Positions 9,926 to 17,429 of a stretch of DNA of 64,000 nucleotides are shown here, in pieces. Position 1 is the stretch's first letter, and each line of letters opens with the position of its first letter. The notes beneath the pieces were generated by a model. That model searched no databases and was not told the origin of the DNA. It worked only from the letters and a program-made list of their open reading frames with translations. The position numbers and the translations under genes are program-made. The stretch is from Azospirillum soli. Its GTDB lineage: Bacteria; Pseudomonadota; Alphaproteobacteria; Azospirillales; Azospirillaceae. The stretch is from assembly GCF_017876165.1 (NCBI RefSeq), contig NZ_JAGINQ010000003.1:186001-250000 (forward strand). The letters run 5' to 3'.

Positions 9926-11161
9926 ATGTCCCTTCCCCTGTCGCGCCTCGACTCCTCCACGGCCCCACCCGACGTGATCCTGGCGGCCTTGGCCGGTTCG
10001 GCGGCGCTGCTGCTCGGGCCGCTGGTCGCCATCGCGCCGCGCGGGCTGCCGGTCTGGGCCATCCTCTTCACGGTCATTTCCATCGCCGGGCTGGCGCGGC
10101 GCAACGCGCTGGGGCGGATGCAGCGGGCCTTGCCCGGCACCGCCGTGGTGCTGCTCTTCCTGATTCTCGCCACCGTTTCCGTGCTGTGGAGCCCGTCGCC
10201 GCGCGCCGGGGTGACGGTGCTGGAGATCGCCTACATCGGGCTGGGCGCGCTGGCGGGCGGAGCCTGGGTGTCGTCGCTGCCCGCCGTCGAGGCGCGGCGG
10301 CTGGCCGGGCTGTTCCTGGCGGGCGTTTTCGCGGGCGTGGCCGTCTTCGCGGTCGAAGCCGCGACCGATTTCCCCCTGCACCGCTGGTGGAACACGGTGC
10401 CGGCCGACTTCCCCGTATCCGAGAGCAACGTGCCCAAGCGCACCGCCGTGCTGCTGAGCCTGCTGGTCTGGCCGGCGGCGATGGCGCTGGGCCGCGCCGG
10501 GCGGCGGGCCTTCGCGCTGTTGGTGCCCATTGGCTATGCGGCCGTGTGCCTGCTGCTGACCAGCCGGTCGGCCATGCTGGGCATCGCCATCGGCGTCGTC
10601 ACCTTCGCCGTCGCGGCGTGGTCGCCCCGGCTGGTGCGCGGCGCGCTGGGGACGGCGCTGGCGGTGGCCTTCGTCGGCGTGATCCCGTTGGTCCTGACGC
10701 TCGACCGCGTGCTGGACCTGGACGCGGCGGAATGGCTGTTCCGCTCCGCCCAGCACCGCGTGGAGATCTGGGGCATGGCCGCCGACCGGGCGCTGACCAC
10801 TCCGCTGTTCGGGCAGGGCATCGACGCCTCGCGCGCCCTGGCGCCCAATGGGGAGGTGTCGCGCTTCGGCGCCATCACCGACAGCTTGCTGCCGCTCCAC
10901 CCGCACAACGCCTTCCTTCAGGTCTGGCTGGAGTTGGGCGCGTTCGGCGCGCTGCTGACTCTCGCGGCGTCGCTGCTGCTGCTGGCCGGAACGGCGCGGA
11001 TGGAGCGGGAGGACCAGCCCTTCGCCTTGGCCCTGTTCGCGGCGGGTCTCGCCATGGTCAGCACCGCCTACGGCATCTGGCAGGCGTGGTGGATGGCGGG
11101 AATCCTGGCGTCCGGCCTGATGCTGCGGCTGGCCGCCCGCGCGCCGTCGGAGGGCCGATGA
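9926..11161 (+). CDS. O-antigen ligase / Wzy-type polymerase family membrane protein
   Basis: A 411-residue polytopic inner-membrane protein with about ten to twelve hydrophobic helices. The Wzy_C-type loop is marked by TDSLLPLHPHNAFLQVWLELG, the conserved histidine-containing segment of O-antigen ligases, and by the preceding periplasmic part with a predicted polymerase/ligase arginine (TSRSAMLG). Such proteins join undecaprenyl-linked glycans to lipid A core or polymerise repeat units in the periplasm. Its stop overlaps the next gene's ATG (ATGA), and a GT9 enzyme follows, which favours lipopolysaccharide assembly. Ligase and polymerase cannot be told apart from sequence alone. Confidence 0.85.
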   Translation: MSLPLSRLDSSTAPPDVILAALAGSAALLLGPLVAIAPRGLPVWAILFTVISIAGLARRNALGRMQRALPGTAVVLLFLILATVSVLWSPSPRAGVTVLEIAYIGLGALAGGAWVSSLPAVEARRLAGLFLAGVFAGVAVFAVEAATDFPLHRWWNTVPADFPVSESNVPKRTAVLLSLLVWPAAMALGRAGRRAFALLVPIGYAAVCLLLTSRSAMLGIAIGVVTFAVAAWSPRLVRGALGTALAVAFVGVIPLVLTLDRVLDLDAAEWLFRSAQHRVEIWGMAADRALTTPLFGQGIDASRALAPNGEVSRFGAITDSLLPLHPHNAFLQVWLELGAFGALLTLAASLLLLAGTARMEREDQPFALALFAAGLAMVSTAYGIWQAWWMAGILASGLMLRLAARAPSEGR

Positions 11162-12087
11162 CGGAAAAGCGTCGGATACTGGTCATCAAGCTGGGGGCCT
11201 TCGGCGACTTCTTCCTGGCGCAGACCGCCTTTACGGCCATCCGCCGGCACCACGCGGACGACCATCTGGCCCTGCTGACCCTTCCGTCGCTGGCCCCGAT
11301 CGCCCGCATGAGCGGCCTGTTCGACGAGGTTCTGGAGGATCCGCGCGAACGCTCGCTCGGCGCTTATCGGACGGTGCGCCGGATGCTGCGCGCCGGGCGG
11401 TTCGACCGCGTCTACGACCTGCAAAGCCAGTCGCGGACAGAACGGTATTTCTGGCTGCTCGCTCCCGGCCCCTGGCCGGAATGGTCGGGCACGGCGCGCG
11501 GCGCGTCCCACCCCGACCGCTATCCGGGACGGCGCAAGGTGCCGGTGCTGGAGCGCTACGCCCGGCAGTTGGCGCCCTTCGGCATCACGCTGGACCCGAC
11601 GCCGGACCTGTCCTGGCTGGACGCCGACACCAGCCGTTTCGGCATCGCGGCGCCCTACGCGCTGCTGATCCCCGGCTCCTCCCCCGGACGGCCGGACAAG
11701 CGCTGGCCGGTCGAGCGCTACGCCGAGCTTGCGACCCATCTGGTCGCGCGCGGCGTGACCCCGGTGGTGCTGGGCACCTCCATTGAGGCCGACCTCGCCA
11801 AGGCCATCACCGCCGCATGCCCGCAGGCCGTCGATCTGACCAACCGGACCAAGGTGCCGGACATTGCCGGTTTGGCCCGGCGGGCCTGGGCGGCGGTGGG
11901 CAACGACACCGGCCCGACGCATCTGGTCGCCGCCGTCGGCTGTCCCACGGTGGCGGTTTTCTCCGACGCGTCCGTCCCGATTCACGTCAGCGGTCCGCGC
12001 ATCGCCGTGCATCATCGGCCGGACTTCACGGCGATGGACGTGCCCGGCGTGCTTGCCGCCATGGACGCGGTTTCCGCCAGAGGGTAG
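11158..12087 (+). CDS. Glycosyltransferase family 9 (heptosyltransferase-like)
   Basis: A 309-residue GT-B enzyme. The N-terminus ILVIKLGAFGDFFLAQTAF matches the acceptor-side motif of heptosyltransferases (normally KxGxxGD), and GNDTGPTHLVAAVGCPTV is the family's ADP-sugar binding motif near the C-terminus. GT9 enzymes add heptose or related sugars to lipopolysaccharide core on the cytoplasmic face. The start is the ATG overlapping the ligase stop. Position between an O-antigen ligase and a flippase-like protein supports a lipopolysaccharide role. Whether the donor is ADP-heptose is not shown. Confidence 0.9.
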   Translation: MTEKRRILVIKLGAFGDFFLAQTAFTAIRRHHADDHLALLTLPSLAPIARMSGLFDEVLEDPRERSLGAYRTVRRMLRAGRFDRVYDLQSQSRTERYFWLLAPGPWPEWSGTARGASHPDRYPGRRKVPVLERYARQLAPFGITLDPTPDLSWLDADTSRFGIAAPYALLIPGSSPGRPDKRWPVERYAELATHLVARGVTPVVLGTSIEADLAKAITAACPQAVDLTNRTKVPDIAGLARRAWAAVGNDTGPTHLVAAVGCPTVAVFSDASVPIHVSGPRIAVHHRPDFTAMDVPGVLAAMDAVSARG

Positions 12088-12120
12088 AGTGCGCCGCCTT
12101 TTCGCGACGCTGGTACGGAT

Positions 12121-13134
12121 TTGAGCACGCACGACGTCAGCATCGACCCGACGGTTTCGAACGATCTGCCTGCCCCCAAGGCGGGCGGGCGCCTGCTGCT
12201 GCTCGCCAAGCTGGCGGTGACGCTGGCGGTGTTGGGCCTGCTCGCCTCCCGCGCCGACTGGTCGGGGGTGTGGGACCGCATCGTCGGGGCCGACCCGGCG
12301 TGGCTGGCCGTCGGCTTCGCCGCCAAGCTCCTCGCCGTGCTCTGCGCGGGCGAGCGCTGGCGCGACGCCGTGTGGGCCGCCGGCACGCGGCTGCCCCGCG
12401 CGCTCGCCATGAAGCTGATGTTCGCCGGGCTGTTCTTCGGGCAGGTGCTGCCGGGCGCTCTGGGCGGCGACGTGGTGCGCGGCTGGCTGACCTATCGGGG
12501 CGGCTGCCCGTCCTCCTCCGTCGTGCTCGCCCTGGTGCTGGACCGGCTGCTGGCGCTGGTCGGCTGCGTCGGCCTGCTGTTCCTGGGCCTGCCGCATCTG
12601 GTCGCCACCGCCCCGCCCGCCATCGCCTGGGCTGGCCCCGTCGCGGCCGTTCTGCTGGCCGCCGGCCTGATCGCCGGCCTTCAGGCCGACCGCATCCCCC
12701 TGCCCGCCCCGCTGCGCCGCCCGCCGGTTGCCGCCGTGCAGGCGCAGGTGGCAAAGCTGCGCGGCGCGCTGTGGAGCCGGCCGGCGCTCGCCGGGCTGCT
12801 GCACAGCGCGGCGGTGCATCTGTGCACGGTCCTCGCCGTGGTCGCCTACGCCCGCGCGTTGGGCCTGAATGTCGGTGTGCTGGACGCGCTGGCCGTCGTG
12901 CCGATGACCATCTTCGCCGCGGCCCTTCCCATTTCCCTGAACGGCTGGGGGGTGCGCGAAGGCGCCTTCGTGGCCGGTTTCGCGTTGTATGGTCTGGGCT
13001 CGGCGGAAGCCCTGATCCTGTCGGTGATGATCGGCCTGTCGGTCACGCTGGCCTCGCTTCCGGGAGGGCTGCTGTGGCTGAGCCTTTCCGGCCGCCGCAC
13101 CGTTATACCCGCATCTTCCGGAACGTCTTCATGA
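12121..13134 (+). CDS. Lysylphosphatidylglycerol synthase TM-region / UPF0104 flippase-like membrane protein
   Basis: A 337-residue protein with about eight hydrophobic helices. It contains the family signatures LFFGQVLPGALGGDVVRGWL and LPISLNGWGVREGAFVAGF, both typical of the LPG_synthase_TM family (PF03706). These proteins often sit beside glycosyltransferases and are thought to help move or modify lipid-linked sugars. The start given is a TTG without an obvious ribosome-binding site; no better in-frame start precedes the first helix. The stop overlaps the ATG of the downstream methyltransferase-glycosyltransferase fusion. Confidence 0.8.
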   Translation: MSTHDVSIDPTVSNDLPAPKAGGRLLLLAKLAVTLAVLGLLASRADWSGVWDRIVGADPAWLAVGFAAKLLAVLCAGERWRDAVWAAGTRLPRALAMKLMFAGLFFGQVLPGALGGDVVRGWLTYRGGCPSSSVVLALVLDRLLALVGCVGLLFLGLPHLVATAPPAIAWAGPVAAVLLAAGLIAGLQADRIPLPAPLRRPPVAAVQAQVAKLRGALWSRPALAGLLHSAAVHLCTVLAVVAYARALGLNVGVLDALAVVPMTIFAAALPISLNGWGVREGAFVAGFALYGLGSAEALILSVMIGLSVTLASLPGGLLWLSLSGRRTVIPASSGTSS

Positions 13135-14621
13135 CCGTCATGACGCTCGACACCAGCTCCCCGCATCAGCAGCAGGACAAGGCCGAGAGCCGCCCCCTCA
13201 GCCTGCGCCAGAAGGCCGTGCGCGCCCTGTTCGAGAAGCTGGCGCCGGAGGCCGACCGCTGGGCCGAGCGCAACGCCTATTTCCACGAGGCCGACCGCGC
13301 CTACCTGCGCTTCCTGGTGCCGGACGGTGCCAGCGTGCTGGAGATCGGCTGCGGGCTGGGCGACACGCTGGCCTTCCTGAAGCCGTCGCGCGGCGTGGGC
13401 ATCGACCTCGCCCCCGGCATGATCCACCGGGCCAAGGAGCGCCATCCCTATCTGGAGTTCCACGCCGGCAACGCCGAGGATCCGACCGATCTGGCGCGGA
13501 TCGAGGGCACCTTCGACGTCATCCTGCTGTCGGACACCATCGGATTCCTGGACGACTGCGAGGCGACGCTGCGCCTGCTGCACCGGTTCGCCACGCCGCA
13601 AACGCGCATCATCATCAGCTATCACAGCCGCGCCTGGGAACCGATCCTGGGCTGGGCCGAGAAGGTCGGGCTGAAGGTGCCCCAGGGCCAGCACAACTGG
13701 CTGAGCACCGACGACACCATGAACCTGCTGGATCTGGCGGGCTGGGAGCCGGTGCGGCGCGAGTGGCGGCAGCTGATCCCGCGCCGGGCCTTCGGGCTGG
13801 GGCCGCTGGTCAACCAGTGGATCGCGCCGCTGCCCGGCATCCGCCGGCTGTGCGTGCGCAACTACGTCGTGGCGCGGCCTGCCGCCGAGGCGCCGGAGCG
13901 CCTGCCCTCCTGCACCGTGCTGGTCCCCTGCCGCAACGAGCGCGGCAACATTGAGCACGCCGTCCGCCGCCTGCCCCGCTTCTGCCCGGACCTGGAGGTG
14001 ATCTACGTCGAGGGCCACAGCCGCGACGGCACCTACGAGGAATGCCTGCGCGTGCAGGAGACCTACAAGGACTGGGACATCAAGGTCCTGCAACAGGACG
14101 GCAAAGGCAAGGGCGACGCGGTGCGCAAGGGCTTCAACGCCGCGCGCGGCGAGATCCTGATGATCCTCGACGCCGACCTGACCGTGCCGCCGGAAACGCT
14201 GCCGAAATTTTACCAAGCCATCGCGTCGGGCAAAGGCGAGTTCATCAACGGCACGCGGCTGGTCTATCCGATGGCCGATCAGGCCATGCGCTTCCTGAAC
14301 TGGGTCGCCAACCGGGCCTTCGCGCGGATCTTCTCCTTTCTGCTGAACACGCGCTTCACCGACACGCTGTGCGGCACGAAGGTTCTGTGGAAGCGCGATT
14401 ACGACAAGATCGTCGCCAACCGCCATTACTTCGGCGATTTCGACCCGTTCGGCGACTTCGACCTGATTTTCGGCGCGTCCAAGTTGAACCTGAAGATCGT
14501 CGAGGTGCCGATCCGCTACGCCGACCGCACCTACGGCGAAACGCAGATCAGCCGCTTCAGCCACGGCTGGCTGCTGCTGCGCATGGTGATGTTCGCGTGG
14601 CGGAAGCTGAAGGCGTTCTGA
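13131..14621 (+). CDS. Fusion of SAM methyltransferase and GT2 glycosyltransferase
   Basis: A 496-residue cytoplasmic two-domain protein. Residues about 60-240 form a class I methyltransferase with motif I VLEIGCGLGDTLAFL and GIDLAPGMI. Residues about 260-480 form a GT2 enzyme: CTVLVPCRNERGNIEHAV at its start, KGKGDAVRKGF, the metal-binding MILDADLTVP, and the RFTDTLCGTKVLW block seen in dolichol-phosphate-mannose-synthase-like GT2s. It probably adds a sugar to a lipid carrier and methylates a sugar or lipid. The ATG overlaps the upstream stop, so it closes the four-gene glycan operon. The acceptor is unknown. Confidence 0.88.
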   Translation: MTVMTLDTSSPHQQQDKAESRPLSLRQKAVRALFEKLAPEADRWAERNAYFHEADRAYLRFLVPDGASVLEIGCGLGDTLAFLKPSRGVGIDLAPGMIHRAKERHPYLEFHAGNAEDPTDLARIEGTFDVILLSDTIGFLDDCEATLRLLHRFATPQTRIIISYHSRAWEPILGWAEKVGLKVPQGQHNWLSTDDTMNLLDLAGWEPVRREWRQLIPRRAFGLGPLVNQWIAPLPGIRRLCVRNYVVARPAAEAPERLPSCTVLVPCRNERGNIEHAVRRLPRFCPDLEVIYVEGHSRDGTYEECLRVQETYKDWDIKVLQQDGKGKGDAVRKGFNAARGEILMILDADLTVPPETLPKFYQAIASGKGEFINGTRLVYPMADQAMRFLNWVANRAFARIFSFLLNTRFTDTLCGTKVLWKRDYDKIVANRHYFGDFDPFGDFDLIFGASKLNLKIVEVPIRYADRTYGETQISRFSHGWLLLRMVMFAWRKLKAF

Positions 14622-14657
14622 GCGGGCGCGCTGGACTCTTGCGCGCAACAGGGTCTA

Positions 14658-14799
14658 CACGGATTTCACGGATTGAAAGCACGGATTACACAAATTTTTC
14701 TTTGATCGTGCCGGCGCCGCAGCCCTTCCAAGAAGATGCGGCGTCGCCAAGCTCAAAAAAAATCCGTGTAATCCGTGCTTTCAATCCGTGAAATCCGTG
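14658..14799. repeat. Long perfect inverted repeat built from CACGGATT units
   Basis: Positions 14658-14691 and 14766-14799 are perfect 34-base inverted copies with a 74-base centre. Each arm contains CACGGATTT, CACGGATTG, AAAG and CACGGATTA, so it is itself a short tandem array of a nine-base unit. It lies between the glycan operon and the convergent YbaK gene. It has no coding capacity, and its low-complexity A/T-richer sequence is unlike the flanking genes. Confidence 0.85.
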
Positions 14800-14844
14800 A
14801 AGAATTTGTAGCCCGACGCACGGCCTCGACCAACGCGCCGCAAC

Positions 14845-15327
14845 TCATCCCTTCTTCACCGCCTCAACCCGCCCGCCGGTCATGCTGACCAACTGCGCGG
14901 GGGTGAGTTGAAAGACGGCGTTGGGCGTGCCGGCGGCGGCCCAGATGGTCTCGAAGGTCAATAGGTCGGCGTCGATCAGCACCAGCGGCGGCACCACGTG
15001 GCCCAGCGGGGGCACGCCGCCGATGGCGAAACCGGTGTTTTCGCGCACGAAGTCGGGATCGGCGCGTTCGATCTTCTCGCCGATCAGGCGGCCAGCGGCC
15101 TTTTCGTCCACGCGGTTGACGCCGCTCGCCACCACCAGAACCGGGCGGCCGCTCTCCTTCGCACGGAAGATCAGCGACTTGCCGATTTGCGCCACGGTGC
15201 AGCCGATGGCGTTGGCGGCGTCCTCCGACGTGCGGGTGCTGCCATCATGCTCCACCACCCGGTGGCCGAGGCCGATGGAATCGAGGATGTCCTGAACGCG
15301 ACGGGCGGAGGGGCTGAGGTCGGTCAC
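14845..15327 (-). CDS. YbaK/EbsC-family aminoacyl-tRNA editing protein
   Basis: A 160-residue single-domain protein of the YbaK/ProX superfamily, which hydrolyses mischarged tRNAs such as Cys- or Ala-tRNA(Pro). The family pattern is clear: a conserved lysine in AQIGKSLIFRAKESG, VLVVASGVNRVDEKAAGRLIGEKIERADPDFV, and FAIGGVPPLGH, the GG-P loop shaping the active site. In this family the lysine holds the tRNA 3' end. It stands alone, convergent to the glycan operon. The exact tRNA and amino acid specificity cannot be read from the sequence. Confidence 0.88.
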   Translation of the reverse strand: MTDLSPSARRVQDILDSIGLGHRVVEHDGSTRTSEDAANAIGCTVAQIGKSLIFRAKESGRPVLVVASGVNRVDEKAAGRLIGEKIERADPDFVRENTGFAIGGVPPLGHVVPPLVLIDADLLTFETIWAAAGTPNAVFQLTPAQLVSMTGGRVEAVKKG

Positions 15328-15385
15328 GGCGGGTCCTTCTTCTTGCCCCTTTCCCGCTCCCCGGCGTGATAGGGGAAATTTTTCG

Positions 15386-16204
15386 CTACTGGGCCAGTTC
15401 CCGCGACCGCTTGGTCGCAGCGGCGATGGCCGTGTCGAGGAGCGGTTGCAGCCCGTCCCCGGCCATCAGAACCTCCAGCGCGGCCTGGGTGGTGCCGCCG
15501 GGGCTGGTCACCGCCTTGCGCAGGTCGGCGGCCGGCGCGGTGGACTGACGCAGCAGCTCCCCAGCGCCCGACACGGTGGCGCGGGCCAGACGCATGGCGA
15601 GGTCGGCAGGCAGGCCGCTCGCCTCGCCGGCCTTGGCCAGCGCCTCGACCAGCAGGAACACGTAGGCCGGGCCGCTGCCCGACACGGCGGTGACGGGGTC
15701 GATCAGCGACTCGTCGTCAACCCAGGCGACCTCGCCCACCGCGCCCAGCAGCGCGTCGCAGAGCGTCTTTTGGGCGGCCGTCACGGCGGTGTTGGGGACG
15801 GCGACGGTCATGCCGCGCCCGATGGCGGCCGGGGTGTTGGGCATGGAGCGCACGACGGCGGCCTTGTCACCCAGAAGGCGCTCGAAATAGCCGATGGTCT
15901 TGCCGGCGGCGATCGACAGGAAGACGGTGCCGGGCCGGACAAGGCCCTTGTAGGTTGGCACGACCGCATCCATCACCTGCGGCTTCACGGCCAGCACGAC
16001 CACGTCCGGTGCGAAGCCGGCCGGCAGGTCGTCCGCGCCGGCGGCGGCGGACACCGCCGGGTTGCCCTTCACGCTGTCCGGCAGCACGCCTGAGGGTTCC
16101 ACCACCACGACGCGGGAGGCGGTGCCGGCGGCCAGCCAGCCGTCCAGCATCGCGCCGCCCATCTTGCCGCAACCGACCAGAAGCAGCGTGCACCCCTGAG
16201 CCAT
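15386..16204 (-). CDS. proC: Pyrroline-5-carboxylate reductase
   Basis: ProC makes proline from pyrroline-5-carboxylate using NAD(P)H. The 272-residue protein starts at the ATG giving MAQGCTLLLVGCGKMGGAML, a Rossmann dinucleotide-binding start; the longer open frame upstream is spurious. VRSMPNTPAAIGRGMTV and the C-terminal signature SGSGPAYVFLLVEALAKAG confirm the family. The gene follows the YbjN gene with only five bases between, so the two are probably co-transcribed, and ubiK lies further upstream on the same strand. Confidence 0.96.
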   Translation of the reverse strand: MAQGCTLLLVGCGKMGGAMLDGWLAAGTASRVVVVEPSGVLPDSVKGNPAVSAAAGADDLPAGFAPDVVVLAVKPQVMDAVVPTYKGLVRPGTVFLSIAAGKTIGYFERLLGDKAAVVRSMPNTPAAIGRGMTVAVPNTAVTAAQKTLCDALLGAVGEVAWVDDESLIDPVTAVSGSGPAYVFLLVEALAKAGEASGLPADLAMRLARATVSGAGELLRQSTAPAADLRKAVTSPGGTTQAALEVLMAGDGLQPLLDTAIAAATKRSRELAQ

Positions 16205-16209
16205 TGTCT

Positions 16210-16713
16210 TTACGCCTCGCCCATGGTGTCGAGAATGGCGGCGGACACGGCGTCCGGCGCCGACTTGCCGCCCCAGATCACGAACTGGAAGGCGGGGTAG
16301 AAGCGCTCGCACTCCGACAGAGCGATCTCGACGAGGTCTTCCAGTTGCTCCACCGTCGCGCCGCGCGAACCGCGCAGCAGCATGGTCTGGCGGAACATCG
16401 GGGTGTTTTCCTCGGCGCAGACGTCGAAGTGGCCGAGCCACATGCGCGCGTTCACCTCGGCCAGCAACTCGCTGACGGCGGAGCGGCGGGCCGCCTGCAC
16501 CTTCATGTCGAACTGACAGGAAAACTGCATCGCGCTGACGTCGGACTGCCAGACGAAATAGAGCCGGTAGTCGCACCACCGGCCCCCGATCTCGACGATC
16601 AACTCGTCATCGCTGGCCCGCTCGAAGGGCCATTCGTTGGCGGTGACGATCTCCTCGACGATGTCCAGGGGATTGTGGGCGTTCTTGGGGGTGTCGACGG
16701 CAACAGCCGACAT
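16210..16713 (-). CDS. YbjN domain-containing protein
   Basis: A 167-residue cytoplasmic protein of the YbjN family, which has a type III secretion chaperone-like fold and no firm biochemical role. Features include IVEEIVTANEWPFERASDDELIVEI near the start and WCDYRLYFVWQSDVSAMQFSCQFDM. The start is chosen from an AGGAGG site about seven bases before the ATG at 16713; a start 12 codons upstream lacks this. It is followed directly by proC. The same order ubiK-ybjN-proC is, as I recall, common in alphaproteobacteria. Confidence 0.85.
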   Translation of the reverse strand: MSAVAVDTPKNAHNPLDIVEEIVTANEWPFERASDDELIVEIGGRWCDYRLYFVWQSDVSAMQFSCQFDMKVQAARRSAVSELLAEVNARMWLGHFDVCAEENTPMFRQTMLLRGSRGATVEQLEDLVEIALSECERFYPAFQFVIWGGKSAPDAVSAAILDTMGEA

Positions 16714-16926
16714 GACGGCGTCCTCCTGTGAAGGCGCGGTGAACGGCACCGGCCCCAGTCGCCAGGGCGAGGCCCCGAGATGTTGTGTTTTGCAACCGTG
16801 GGGCTACCACCAAATGCACCGTGCCAAAAGGGAATGGCCGGCGCAACTGATTTCGGCGGCGCGTCCGTGACGGTTTGGTGATCGGCTTTGGAGAAGCGGC
16901 TTTGGCGCGTGGTGGAAAGGCGCGGC

Positions 16927-17325
16927 TCAGATCGCCGCGCCGCCTTGCTCGCCGGTGTTGCCCTCGCCCGCCTTGCCCTCGCCGGTCTTGCCGGAGTCCT
17001 CACCGGCCTTTCCGGTTTGGCCCGGAGCGCGGCGGCGGGGAGCCGCCTCTTCATGCAGCAGGGTACGCTCGGCCAGCAGGGTCGCCACCGTCGCTTCCAG
17101 CGCGGTGACGCGGTCCGCCAGAGTTTCCTGTTCCTCGCGGGCCTTGGCGGCCATGGCGCGAACGGCCTCGTACTCCTCGCGGCTGACGACGTCCATCCGC
17201 GACAGAACGCGCTCGAACTGCTGGCGCATCTGCGCCTCGGCCTCTTCGCGCAAGGACGACAGCGCGCCGAGCGCGCCACCCGCAACACGGGCCAGATCGT
17301 CCAGAATCTTGTTGTCCACCTGCAT
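16927..17325 (-). CDS. ubiK: UbiK-family ubiquinone biosynthesis accessory factor
   Basis: A 132-residue, mainly helical protein of the UbiK/YqiC (BMFP) family. The N-terminal MQVDNKILDDLARVAGGALGAL and the coiled coil LREEAEAQMRQQFERVLSRMDVVSREEYEAV followed by LADRVTALEATVATL match the family, which binds membranes and assists UbiJ in the aerobic ubiquinone-making complex. The last 30 residues are a low-complexity tail rich in KTGE/AGEG repeats, which is not part of the conserved domain. About 210 bases separate it from the YbjN gene; I see no further gene there. Confidence 0.85.
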   Translation of the reverse strand: MQVDNKILDDLARVAGGALGALSSLREEAEAQMRQQFERVLSRMDVVSREEYEAVRAMAAKAREEQETLADRVTALEATVATLLAERTLLHEEAAPRRRAPGQTGKAGEDSGKTGEGKAGEGNTGEQGGAAI

Positions 17326-17429
17326 CGACTCAAAATCCGGGTTTCGATGTCACATTATGGGCTTCGCCCCGCCCAACTTCAACGGCCTTGGGTGCGGCGC
17401 GTCACGATGGACGTTTCACTCACACTCTG

